A stretch of DNA of 64,000 nucleotides, from contig NZ_LN913016.1 in the NCBI RefSeq assembly GCF_001487145.1, positions 496,001 through 560,000 of the forward strand, in the 5' to 3' direction. The DNA comes from Anaerococcus rubeinfantis. Its GTDB lineage: Bacteria > Bacillota > Clostridia > Tissierellales > Peptoniphilaceae. Of this stretch, positions 41,458 to 49,981 are shown in pieces. A program made the translations under genes and the position numbers. The stretch's first letter is position 1. Each line of letters opens with the position of its first letter. A model generated the notes under the pieces. That model was given only the letters and a program-made list of their open reading frames with translations, was not told where the DNA came from and made no database searches.

Positions 41458-42321
41458 AATAATGTAGATAAAAAATATATAGAAATTGCAAAAGAAATTT
41501 TGGAAAAAGGGTACGATGAAGAAAAATTAAACAAAGAGGTAAGACCTGTTTGGGAAGATGGAGAAAGTGCATACACAAAATTTTTGCCCCAACAAGTTGT
41601 AAGTTATGAGAAAGGAGAAGTGCCTCTAATTAGTTTAAGAAAAATTGCTTGGAAATCGGCAATTAAAGAAATTTTGTGGATTTATCAAGATAGGTCAAAT
41701 GATGTAAATTTATTGGAAGAAAAATACAAGGTTAAGTACTGGGATTCTTGGAAAAATGAAAAAGGAAATTTGGGAACAGCTTACGGATATCAAATAAATA
41801 AAAAATTTAAGTCACCAGAAACTGGAAAGATGACAAATCAAATTGATAGACTTATCGATCAAATAAAAAATAATCCTTTGAACAGAAGACTAATAATGAA
41901 TCTTATTGATGTAGATGACATGGCTGATATGACTTTAATTCCATGTGCATTTTTAACAATGTGGACTGTAAGTGGCGATTATTTAAATCTGACTTTGATT
42001 CAAAGAAGTGGAGATTTTTTGGCAGCTGCAGCTCCTGGTGGAATAAATGCTTTTCAATATTACGTTTTATTAAGAATGATAGCTCAAGTCACAGGATACA
42101 AGGCAGGAGAATTTGTTCATTTTATACAAAACTATCATATATATAAAAAACATATACCAAGTGTTGAAAAAATTATGGAAATAAAAGTAAATGAAAAAAG
42201 CAAACCAAGACTTGAAATTAATCCGGAAATTAAAAATTTTGAGGATTTTACAATTGATGATTTTAAATTATTAGATTATTATCCAGACCAAACAAAGTAT
42301 GATATTGACATAGCGCTTTAG
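41455..42321 (+). CDS. thyA: Thymidylate synthase
   Basis: The 288-residue enzyme methylates dUMP to dTMP with 5,10-methylene-THF. The nucleophile is Cys164 in LIPCAFLTMW, a variant of the usual PCH...QF. The phosphate/dUMP contacts are LIQRSGDFLAAAAPGGIN and the C-terminal NYHIYKKH with the conserved His/Tyr. The variant active site is found in a clostridial ThyA subgroup. No dihydrofolate reductase gene is adjacent. It lacks a ribosome binding site and probably has a leaderless mRNA. The upstream terminator isolates it from the GlsB-like gene. Confidence 0.95.
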   Translation: MNNVDKKYIEIAKEILEKGYDEEKLNKEVRPVWEDGESAYTKFLPQQVVSYEKGEVPLISLRKIAWKSAIKEILWIYQDRSNDVNLLEEKYKVKYWDSWKNEKGNLGTAYGYQINKKFKSPETGKMTNQIDRLIDQIKNNPLNRRLIMNLIDVDDMADMTLIPCAFLTMWTVSGDYLNLTLIQRSGDFLAAAAPGGINAFQYYVLLRMIAQVTGYKAGEFVHFIQNYHIYKKHIPSVEKIMEIKVNEKSKPRLEINPEIKNFEDFTIDDFKLLDYYPDQTKYDIDIAL

Positions 42322-42371
42322 GTGTTGAAATGTAATAAATTTTAAGTATAGTCAATCGGTATGGAGGAATT

Positions 42372-42878
42372 ATGGAAAAAATAACTATAATTGGATCCGG
42401 AGGTTCCGGAAAATCAACTCTTGCCAAAGAACTTGGAGACAAGCTTGACATAGAAGTTTTTTACTTAAATAAAATTTGGTGGATAAATGATAATGAGCAT
42501 ATCAGTGATGAAGAATTTTTATCTATTCAAAAAAATATAATAGAAGAAAATGATTCGTTTATTTTTGACGGCTACTATCCCGATACTTTGGATTTAAGAT
42601 TAGAAGCCAGCGATACAATTATTTTTTTAGATTTTCCACCAGTAACAAATTTGAAAAGATCAGTAAAAAGATCTTTAACAGAAAAAAATAACGAAGATGA
42701 CCCTAGCCTTGATAGGACAGAGAAGTTAAACAAAGATTATATAACTTGGCTTTTAAATTTTAATAAGAAAGAAAGAAATAAAATTTTAGAAAAATTAAAT
42801 AAATTGAAACTTGAAAAAAAGATTGTGATAATAGACAACGATAATAAAAAAGATTTATTTTTACAATCAATAGCATAA
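42372..42878 (+). CDS. P-loop adenylate-kinase-like protein (topology-modulation family)
   Basis: The 168-residue protein starts with KITIIGSGGSGKSTLAKELG (Walker A at about residues 7-14), then VFYLNKIWW, FIFDGYYPDTLDLRLEASDTIIFLDFP (Walker-B-like strand) and a lid with KRSVKRSL. This is the layout of the small FlaR/DNA-topology-modulation-like AAA ATPases. These are adenylate-kinase-fold proteins whose substrate is not known. It is preceded by GGAGGAAT and closed by a terminator, probably monocistronic or a weak second gene after thyA. Confidence 0.85.
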   Translation: MEKITIIGSGGSGKSTLAKELGDKLDIEVFYLNKIWWINDNEHISDEEFLSIQKNIIEENDSFIFDGYYPDTLDLRLEASDTIIFLDFPPVTNLKRSVKRSLTEKNNEDDPSLDRTEKLNKDYITWLLNFNKKERNKILEKLNKLKLEKKIVIIDNDNKKDLFLQSIA

Positions 42879-42904
42879 AAAAAGAGCCACAGGGCTCTTT
42901 TTTT
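42878..42904. terminator. Bidirectional terminator
   Basis: AAAAAAGAGCC-ACAG-GGCTCTTTTTT lies between the P-loop gene and the convergent penicillin-binding-protein gene, and is symmetric enough to act on both strands. Confidence 0.9.
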
Positions 42905-42921
42905 AATATTATAATTTAATT

Positions 42922-45825
42922 TTACCTATTATTTTGATTGAATCGGTTATTTAAATTGTTTTGGTTATTTTGTTCATTTTGGCTATTTTTATTGTTTTTA
43001 TCTTTTTCGTTATCATCTTCATCCTTATCTTTTCCAGATTTTTTATCAGATTTTGGTTTTTCTTCGCCCAAATTAGAATATCTATATGGAATATTATATT
43101 TCCAATCTTCAGGAATAATTCCATCCCATTTATTTGGATCATAAGAATTCTTCCTATCTACGAAAGCTCTAACAGCTCGGAAACGCTTTGGAGTTTTACT
43201 TGATGCAAGAAGATTATTTCTAGAATCTACAGTTATCCAAACATGCATGTCGTCTTCTTTTTTTGGTAGATTATCTTTTGTAAAGATTTCATCTTTTACA
43301 GTATTTCTTGGATCTGAGTAGGACGCTTGAGTTGGAAGTTTTCCGCTTATTGTATCAACTTTTGCATGGATTATTCCATCAGGCTCTTCAAATTTAGCTT
43401 GTTCATATCCATCTAAAATTTGATTATTTATATTTTTCCAAATAACTTCAGCTCTTGTTGTTGAATAATCATTTTGATAAATATTTTGATCATCAGATCC
43501 CATCCACACTCCAACAGTATAGTAAGGACTATAACCTATAGACCAAAAGTCAATATTATTATCACTTGAACCAGTTTTTGTTCCATAATCAATTCCGATA
43601 GGACTAATTGTTTGATAATATTCTGCAGTTGATTTTAAAGCTGATGTAATTTGATAAGCAGTTTGTGAGCTTGTAACTTTGTTTTTCTTTTTGTCTTTTT
43701 CATCAAAAATAACTTTTCCCTTATTATCTTCAATTTTTGAAAATGATAGAGGTTCAATGTACTCACCGCCATTTGCTAAAGCTGCGTAGGCTGCAGTCAT
43801 ATCAACTAAAGTCATTCCATTTGTCATAGCTCCAATACCCATGGCTGCAAGATTTTCATCGTTATTTTTTGGATTTTCTTCTTTTGTGACAAAATTATCA
43901 TCACCATTTTCTTTTATCAAGCCAAAATTTTTCAAATATTTTTTTGAATTATCAATTCCTACATCTTTCAAGGTACGAACAGCATTAGTATTTATTGAAA
44001 ATACAATTGAATCTCTTAATGAAACCATTCCTTTGTAAGACTTATAAACATTTTCCGGCCAAATTTCGCCATTTTCTTTTCTCATAAAAGGAACATCGTC
44101 AATTCCAGTTGCTAAACTATATCCCTTATCAATTGCAGGTGTATAAGTTGCAAGTGGCTTCATAGTTGATGCAGGTTGCCTTGGTTGGTCAATTGCTCTG
44201 TTTAAAATTTTTAAACCTTGTTGATTACGTCCGCCGACAACAGCTTTTATTTCACCATTTTTATGATCCATTACAACAGCTGCAGATTGAGGTTGAATTA
44301 CTCCTTCAAGATCAATATCATAGTAAGATTTATTTAATGAGTATGTTCCCGATTCATTTGTAATTATAAAATCCTTATGTTTTTTAAGATAAGCTTCGGT
44401 GATAATTATTGAGCCATCTTCTGCTTTTTTAATATTATCGTTTGAGCTAAATTGTATAAAACCAGTTTTATGAGTTCTAAGATTTGAATTTTGATCGTCT
44501 AAAGTATAAAAGTTTTTCAAAATTATATTTGTTTGATCAAGGCTTAATTTGTTTGAATTTATGATGAAATTATTATTTTCATCAAAATATGCTTCGTCAT
44601 TTCTTAAAGTTAAATCATTATTATCATTTAATAAATTTGATTTTGCAAAATATAAAACTTGGCCTTGTTCATTAATTATATTTGAATAATTATCATATCT
44701 TAGGTCAAGAAGAGGAGCATTATACCAGCCTTGAGTATTTCCCATAATATATTCTGAAAAATTATCATAAATTTTCTCAACTTGGTCTTGGATTTTTGTA
44801 TCAATTGTTGTTGTTATTTTTAAACCACCATAATAAAGCTTATTATAAGCTTGTTTTTCACTAATATCATAAATATCTTCAAGCTTTTCTACGACTTGTT
44901 TTTCCAAAAGTGTATTAAAATATGATGCCATTAATGGTTTTTTATCTTTTGGTGGTTTAATATGTTCTGCTACATTTTCACTTAAAGCTTCTTTATATTC
45001 TTTATCAGAAATGTAATTTTCTTCTTTCATTTTTAAAAGAACATCTTTTTGTCTTTCAAATGGTTTTTCGTTATAAATTGCTGAATATTTTTGCCCATCA
45101 ATAGAAAACTCGCCAAAAACTTTTTGGTTAGTTACTTCGGAAGTTGGGACGGTTTTAAATAAAGCAAATTCTGTGGGTGATTGTACAATTCCTGCTATAG
45201 CTGCACATTCTGCAAGAGTTAGTTCACTTACATCTTTTGAAAAATATGTTTGGGCTGCTGCCTGAACACCATAGACATTTTGTCCTAGAAAAACTCTGTT
45301 CATATAAGCTTCGAGTATTTCATCCTTGCTTAAAGATTTTTCGATTTCTAGGGCAATATAAATTTCCTTTATTTTTCTTTCGTAAGTTTGATCGTTTGAA
45401 AGATAAGTATTTCTTGCAAGCTGTTGGGTTAGGGTAGATCCACCTCTAACAATTGACCCACTTTTTAAATTTTCAAAAGCAGATCCAAGTATTGATATTG
45501 GATCAATACCTCCGTGCTTATAAAATCTTCTGTCCTCAACTGCTACAAATGCATTTTTTAAATTATCAGGAACCTTGTCTATTTCTACAATATCCCTATT
45601 TTCATTTGTTTTTATTGAATCAATTTCATTTCCATCTTTATCAACTATAGTCGAATTTTCACTCATTTCGTATTTTATATTTTCTGGATTAACTTTTGGA
45701 GATTTTTTCATAACCTCGAAAATTCCTCCGCCAACTAATCCCGCAAATACAGTTGCCAAAATGCCAAAGGCAAATAAAGCTATAAGTAAAACTTTTAAAA
45801 CTATAGAGGAAATTTTTTTATTCAT
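42922..45825 (-). CDS. Class A penicillin-binding protein (transglycosylase/transpeptidase)
   Basis: The 967-residue bifunctional peptidoglycan synthase has an N-terminal TM anchor (about 10-33). The GT51 glycosyltransferase carries AVEDRRFYKHGG and RGGSTLTQQLARN. The transpeptidase carries nucleophile motif ASTMK (in RQPASTMKPLAT), SINTN, and KTG in YGTKTGSSDNN. Both active centres look intact. The C-terminus after about 915 is a low-complexity Lys/Asp then Asn/Gln tail. It polymerises glycan strands and cross-links them on the outer face. AAGGAGG precedes the ATG. It is monocistronic and separate from the dcw cluster downstream. Confidence 0.96.
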   Translation of the reverse strand: MNKKISSIVLKVLLIALFAFGILATVFAGLVGGGIFEVMKKSPKVNPENIKYEMSENSTIVDKDGNEIDSIKTNENRDIVEIDKVPDNLKNAFVAVEDRRFYKHGGIDPISILGSAFENLKSGSIVRGGSTLTQQLARNTYLSNDQTYERKIKEIYIALEIEKSLSKDEILEAYMNRVFLGQNVYGVQAAAQTYFSKDVSELTLAECAAIAGIVQSPTEFALFKTVPTSEVTNQKVFGEFSIDGQKYSAIYNEKPFERQKDVLLKMKEENYISDKEYKEALSENVAEHIKPPKDKKPLMASYFNTLLEKQVVEKLEDIYDISEKQAYNKLYYGGLKITTTIDTKIQDQVEKIYDNFSEYIMGNTQGWYNAPLLDLRYDNYSNIINEQGQVLYFAKSNLLNDNNDLTLRNDEAYFDENNNFIINSNKLSLDQTNIILKNFYTLDDQNSNLRTHKTGFIQFSSNDNIKKAEDGSIIITEAYLKKHKDFIITNESGTYSLNKSYYDIDLEGVIQPQSAAVVMDHKNGEIKAVVGGRNQQGLKILNRAIDQPRQPASTMKPLATYTPAIDKGYSLATGIDDVPFMRKENGEIWPENVYKSYKGMVSLRDSIVFSINTNAVRTLKDVGIDNSKKYLKNFGLIKENGDDNFVTKEENPKNNDENLAAMGIGAMTNGMTLVDMTAAYAALANGGEYIEPLSFSKIEDNKGKVIFDEKDKKKNKVTSSQTAYQITSALKSTAEYYQTISPIGIDYGTKTGSSDNNIDFWSIGYSPYYTVGVWMGSDDQNIYQNDYSTTRAEVIWKNINNQILDGYEQAKFEEPDGIIHAKVDTISGKLPTQASYSDPRNTVKDEIFTKDNLPKKEDDMHVWITVDSRNNLLASSKTPKRFRAVRAFVDRKNSYDPNKWDGIIPEDWKYNIPYRYSNLGEEKPKSDKKSGKDKDEDDNEKDKNNKNSQNEQNNQNNLNNRFNQNNR

Positions 45826-46006
45826 TTTGACCTCCTTGCTTAAAGTCTTTATTTTTTATTTAAAATTAATCATAAATTAAATCTTATTCTTATTTTATCA
45901 TTTTTTATAAATTTAATCTATCAATTCAAATTAATTATTGCTTATTATTTTACAAATCTTTTATTTAAATCAAATAATTGTATAATCTATTGTAGAAAGG
46001 AAGTTT

Positions 46007-47242
46007 ATGCAAGAAGTTATACAAGTAAATGTTTTTGAAAAAAATGAAAATCCAAATAAAGAATTTGAACTAGAATCTTTAATTAATACAGCAGGCGGAA
46101 AATCTGTTGCAAAAATTAGCCAAGTTATTTCAAAAGTAAATCCAGCCTATTATATTGGCTCGGGGAAAGTTTCTGAAATTGAAGATATAGCAAAAAAATT
46201 AGATGTAAAAACTGTAGTTTTTGACGTTGAACTTTCTGCATCTCAACTTAGAAATCTTGAAGAGAGAATGAAACTTCATGTAGTTGATTGGACTACTTTA
46301 ATTTTGGATATTTTTGCCCAAAGAGCAAATACTAAAGAAGCAAAATTGAAAATAAAACTTGCTCAATTAAAATATCAATTACCAAGAATTAACAAATGGT
46401 TTGCCTATCTTTCTCGTCAATCTGGTGGGATTGGTACAAGGGGACCAGGTGAAACCATGCTTGAAACAGATAAAAGAGCAATAGTCCGTGATATAAGAAG
46501 TCTTGAAGCTAAATTAAAAGATTTGGAAAAAACGAAGAGTGTTAATAGAAAATCAAGAGAAAAAATTTTAAATATATCACTTTTAGGCTACACCAATGCC
46601 GGAAAATCTACAATTTTAAATAATATGCTAAAAATATTTGGCAAGGAAAAATATGTTTATTCTGATGATTTATTATTTGCAACATTGGATACATCAACAA
46701 GAAGACTGGATTTTTCAAATACCAAGGTTACTTTGACTGATACAGTTGGTTTTATTGATAATTTATCAAAAGAATTAAATGATTCTTTTCTTACAACTCT
46801 TGAAGAAATAAAATTTTCAGACATGCTTTTAGTTGTGATTGATTCATCATATGATATTGAGACCCAATTAAATACAATAGATAAAGCCTTGGATGATATT
46901 GATATTGGTGATAAAAAAATTCTTTATGTTTTTAATAAAATAGATAAAATAGAAAATGAGACTTTACTATTGGGTTATAAAAATAGGGAAGAAAAAATTT
47001 ATATATCAGCAAAAAACGATGATGATATAGAAAAACTAAAGGAAAAAATTGTTGAGGTCATAAAAGATGATTATATAAAAGTTTCAATGAAAATTCCCTA
47101 CCATGATGGTAAAATTTTAGACTATATAATGACAAATTATGATATAGATAAAAAAGATTATGATGAAAATTCTTCGATTTTAGAATTTGATATTTCAAGG
47201 AAAGATTACAATAAATATGAGAGATATATCGAGAAAAATTAG
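46007..47242 (+). CDS. hflX: Ribosome-associated GTPase HflX
   Basis: The 411-residue GTPase has the N-terminal HflX domain (AYYIGSGKVSEIED, FDVELSASQLRNLEE, FAQRANTKEAKLKIKLAQL), the glycine-rich linker SGGIGTRGPGET, and the G domain: G1 GYTNAGKSTI, G3 DTVGF, G4 NKID. HflX splits stalled or hibernating ribosomes after stress. A TATAAT (45981-45986) and AAAGGAAG lie upstream. It overlaps yigZ by 26 bases and leads into yebC and lgt. Confidence 0.96.
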   Translation: MQEVIQVNVFEKNENPNKEFELESLINTAGGKSVAKISQVISKVNPAYYIGSGKVSEIEDIAKKLDVKTVVFDVELSASQLRNLEERMKLHVVDWTTLILDIFAQRANTKEAKLKIKLAQLKYQLPRINKWFAYLSRQSGGIGTRGPGETMLETDKRAIVRDIRSLEAKLKDLEKTKSVNRKSREKILNISLLGYTNAGKSTILNNMLKIFGKEKYVYSDDLLFATLDTSTRRLDFSNTKVTLTDTVGFIDNLSKELNDSFLTTLEEIKFSDMLLVVIDSSYDIETQLNTIDKALDDIDIGDKKILYVFNKIDKIENETLLLGYKNREEKIYISAKNDDDIEKLKEKIVEVIKDDYIKVSMKIPYHDGKILDYIMTNYDIDKKDYDENSSILEFDISRKDYNKYERYIEKN

Positions 47243-47864
47243 TGAAAATTATAAAACTATAGAAGGTGAAATTAAAGATGAATTTGAGATAGAAAAATCT
47301 GTCTTTATCACAAATATAAAATATGTAGAATCAGAAGATGAGGCTCTTTCATTTATTGAAAAAATTAAAGAAAAATACAAGGATGCAAATCACAATTGCC
47401 ATTCTTATATAATAAATGAAAAGCCAGAAATAAAAAGATATTCAGATGACGGAGAGCCTCAAGGATCAGCGGGTCTTCCAATGCTTTCAGTTTTAGAAAA
47501 AGAAAAACTTTTTAATCTTGTAGCAGTAGTTACAAGATATTTTGGAGGGAAAAAATTGGGTAAAGGGGGGCTAGTAAGAGCCTATACAAAGGGAGTTTCA
47601 GATTGCCTTGATGGAAATATTACTTGTCGAAAAGTTTTTGTAGAAAGTAAAATAATTTTCGATTATAATTTACTAGGAATAATAGAGAACTTCCTAAATG
47701 AAGAAAAATATATTATTATAGAAAAGGACTTTCTTGAAAATGTTAGAATAAATTTATATATTAAAAAGGAAGATTTTGAAAATTTTAAGAAAAAACTTAT
47801 TGATATGACTTCATCAAATATAAAAATAGAAAAAATTGATGAAATAATGTTATATGAAGATTAA
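47217..47864 (+). CDS. YigZ/IMPACT-family protein
   Basis: ATG 47217 gives 215 residues and matches the family start well; the frame runs further back inside hflX (to 47187) but without support. Core motifs are HNCHSYIINEKPEIKRYSDDGEPQGSAGLPML and VVTRYFGGKKLGKGGLVRAY, typical of UPF0029/YigZ. The C-terminal DUF1949 domain (about 140-215) folds like EF-G domain V. A role linked to ribosomes or translation is proposed for the family but not settled. The overlap with hflX fits that theme. Confidence 0.93.
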   Translation: MRDISRKISENYKTIEGEIKDEFEIEKSVFITNIKYVESEDEALSFIEKIKEKYKDANHNCHSYIINEKPEIKRYSDDGEPQGSAGLPMLSVLEKEKLFNLVAVVTRYFGGKKLGKGGLVRAYTKGVSDCLDGNITCRKVFVESKIIFDYNLLGIIENFLNEEKYIIIEKDFLENVRINLYIKKEDFENFKKKLIDMTSSNIKIEKIDEIMLYED

Positions 47865-47878
47865 AAATAGGAGGAAAT

Positions 47879-48616
47879 ATGTCAGGACATAATAAGTGGA
47901 GCAAAATTAAAAATAAAAAAGGTAGTGAAGATGCAAGACGTGGAAAAATTTTTACAAAATTAGGTAGGAATATTTCAGTTGCAGTAAGAGAAGGTGGAGA
48001 TAATCCAGATTATAATCCAGCCTTAAAAGCTGCAATTGATAAAGCAAAAGCAGAAAATATGCCAAATGATAATATCGAAAGAGCAATAAAAAAAGCAAGC
48101 GGCGATACAAATGGAGCAAATTTCGAAAGAATAATTTACGAAGGCTATGCAAAAGACGGAGTAGCTGTAATTGTAGATTGTCTTACAGATAATAAAAATA
48201 GGACAGCTCCGGATATTAGGCATATTTTTGATAAAAACGGTGGAAATCTTGGAACTGATGGATCAGTTATGTTTATGTTTAATAGAAAAGGATTAATTGA
48301 AATAGAAAAAGAAGGAATTGATTTTGATGATTTGATGTTAAATGTAATAGAACTTGGAGCAGAAGATGTTTCAGACGAAGATGATGTTTACCAAATAATT
48401 ACAAGCGTTGAAGATTTCCAAACAGTTCTTGACGGAGTAAAAGAAGAAAATTATAAACTTGCTAAAGCAGATATTTCATATTTAGCTGATAATTTAATTG
48501 ATGCACAAGAATCAAATAATAAACAAATAATGAAATTAATTGATGCACTTGAAGATAACGATGATGTTCAAGAAGTTTATACAAATTGGAATGTCCCTGA
48601 TAATATAGAAGAATAG
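47879..48616 (+). CDS. YebC/PmpR-family protein
   Basis: The 245-residue protein opens with the invariant SGHNKWSKIKNKKG and contains NMPNDNIERAIKKASG, FERIIYEGYAKDGVAVIVDCLTDN and RKGLIEIEKEG, all YebC signatures. The family was described as DNA-binding regulators; more recent work ties some members to translation of polyproline stretches. Location after hflX and yigZ fits a ribosome role. AGGAGGAAAT precedes the ATG; the stop is followed one base later by lgt. Confidence 0.96.
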   Translation: MSGHNKWSKIKNKKGSEDARRGKIFTKLGRNISVAVREGGDNPDYNPALKAAIDKAKAENMPNDNIERAIKKASGDTNGANFERIIYEGYAKDGVAVIVDCLTDNKNRTAPDIRHIFDKNGGNLGTDGSVMFMFNRKGLIEIEKEGIDFDDLMLNVIELGAEDVSDEDDVYQIITSVEDFQTVLDGVKEENYKLAKADISYLADNLIDAQESNNKQIMKLIDALEDNDDVQEVYTNWNVPDNIEE

Positions 48617-48617
48617 T

Positions 48618-49379
48618 ATGTTAAATTTTGATATAGACAGAGTGGCTTTTTCAGTTTTTGGAATTGATATTTACTGGTATGCAATATTAATAATTACAGG
48701 AGTTTTAATTGGAGCAAAATTTGCTCAAAAAGAATTTGTAAAAAGAGGATTTGAAGAAGATTTTATTTACGATTTACTTTTTGTAATTTTGCCACTTGCA
48801 ATAATAGGAGCAAGAGCCTGGTATGTAATTTTTGAATGGGATATGTACAAAAATGATCCAATTCAAATTTTAAATTTCAGAGCTGGAGGACTTGCTATCC
48901 ATGGTGGAATTTTATTTGCGATAATCGGTATTTATTTCTATGCAAAGAAAAAAGAAGTCCCTCTCATAGATTTATTGGACGTTTTGGCACCATCATTGGC
49001 CTTCGGTCAAGCTATTGGAAGGTGGGGTAATTTTGTAAATGGAGAAGCTCATGGGACACCAACAAATTTACCATGGGCAATAATAGTCGATGGAGTAAAA
49101 GTTCACCCTACATTTTTATATGAATCAGTTGGAGATTTTTTAATATTTTTATTTTTAATAAATTATAGGAAAAAAAATCCGAAAAAAGGAATTCAAACAG
49201 GAATTTATTTTATGACCTATGGAATATTGAGATTTTTTGTGGAAGGACTAAGAACAGATTCATTAATGATAGGACAATTCAGGATGGCTCAGCTTACAAG
49301 TATAATTTATTTAATCATAGGAATATATTTATTTGTAAAATATAAAAATATAAACTTAAAACCATATAGAAAAAATTAA
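48618..49379 (+). CDS. lgt: Prolipoprotein diacylglyceryl transferase
   Basis: The 253-residue, seven-helix membrane enzyme moves diacylglyceryl from phosphatidylglycerol onto the lipobox cysteine of lipoproteins. The Lgt signature GQAIGRWGNFVNGEAHG carries the essential Arg/Asn/Glu residues, and an early GARAWYVIF supplies the conserved arginine. HPTFLYESVGDF and the C-terminal EGLRTDSLMIG also fit. It would process, for example, the TlpA-type lipoprotein in this window. A terminator follows the stop codon directly. Confidence 0.97.
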   Translation: MLNFDIDRVAFSVFGIDIYWYAILIITGVLIGAKFAQKEFVKRGFEEDFIYDLLFVILPLAIIGARAWYVIFEWDMYKNDPIQILNFRAGGLAIHGGILFAIIGIYFYAKKKEVPLIDLLDVLAPSLAFGQAIGRWGNFVNGEAHGTPTNLPWAIIVDGVKVHPTFLYESVGDFLIFLFLINYRKKNPKKGIQTGIYFMTYGILRFFVEGLRTDSLMIGQFRMAQLTSIIYLIIGIYLFVKYKNINLKPYRKN

Positions 49380-49399
49380 ACAGCTTCGGCTGTTTTTTT
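49378..49399 (+). terminator. Terminator of hflX-yigZ-yebC-lgt
   Basis: AAACAGC-TTCG-GCTGTTT, with a stable UUCG tetraloop, is followed by TTTT. Confidence 0.9.
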
Positions 49400-49501
49400 C
49401 TTTAAATTTTTTTATTTTGGGAATTCATACCACTTTTTTAAAAATATTTAAAAAAATTAGAAAATTTTAAGAAAAATTAGAAAAAAATAATTTTATAATC
49501 C

Positions 49502-49528
49502 TTTACAATTTAGAGATTTTAGTATAAA
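49502..49528 (+). promoter_or_regulatory. dcw operon promoter
   Basis: TTTACA (49502-49507) and TATAAA (49523-49528) have a 15-base gap, slightly short. The predicted start falls right at the first MraZ-type repeat. Confidence 0.45.
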
Positions 49529-49537
49529 ATATATGTG

Positions 49538-49563
49538 AAGTGGAAATAAGTGGTAGAAGGTGG
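49538..49563 (+). promoter_or_regulatory. MraZ operator: three direct repeats
   Basis: AAGTGG (49538), AAGTGG (49548) and AGGTGG (49558) are spaced exactly 10 bp apart, one DNA turn, between the promoter and the mraZ start. MraZ binds direct repeats of this type and represses its own operon. The third repeat doubles as the mraZ ribosome binding site. Confidence 0.75.
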
Positions 49564-49566
49564 GTC

Positions 49567-49980
49567 ATGTTTCTAGGAGAATTCATTCATAAATTAGATT
49601 CTAAAAATAGAATAATGATGCCAAGTGAATTTAGAGATGATCTTGGCAATGAATTTTATGTAACCAAGGGCCCAGAACGTTCATTAGTTTTATACACTAT
49701 TGAAGAATTTGAAAAACGTGCCAAAAAGTACGAAGAATTATCCTACCAAAATAAAAACAATAGGGCGATAAAAAGATTGTTTTTTTCTTCCACTATCAAG
49801 GCTTATTTGGATAAACAAGGGCGAGTTTTATTAAATAAGCAATTACGCGACTATGCTAATTTAAACAAAGAGGCTATTATAATCGGCAATAATTCAAACA
49901 TAGAAATTTGGGATTTGGATAATTGGAACGATTATATTGGTGATGTTGAAGTGAACTTATCAGAAATTATGGATCAGTAA
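49567..49980 (+). CDS. mraZ: Transcriptional regulator MraZ
   Basis: ATG 49567 gives MFLGEFIHKLDSKNRIMMPSEFR, the canonical MraZ start, with AAGGTGGG as ribosome binding site; an in-frame GTG at 49540 lies in the operator repeats and is rejected. The 137-residue protein has two SpoVT/AbrB-like halves, each with a DxK.R motif (LDSKNRIMMP and LDKQGRVLLN). It forms a ring-shaped oligomer that binds the operator just upstream and controls the division and cell-wall cluster. First gene of the dcw operon. Confidence 0.96.
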   Translation: MFLGEFIHKLDSKNRIMMPSEFRDDLGNEFYVTKGPERSLVLYTIEEFEKRAKKYEELSYQNKNNRAIKRLFFSSTIKAYLDKQGRVLLNKQLRDYANLNKEAIIIGNNSNIEIWDLDNWNDYIGDVEVNLSEIMDQ

Positions 49981-49981
49981 T

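Noticed and set aside
42938-43203. Overlapping plus- and minus-strand frames over the low-complexity end of the PBP gene
   Set aside because: They are products of the A-rich repeat tail read in other frames, with no ribosome binding site or recognisable motif.
49540-49566. GTG start for mraZ
   Set aside because: It lies within the MraZ operator repeats; the ATG at 49567 begins the canonical MraZ sequence and has a proper ribosome binding site.
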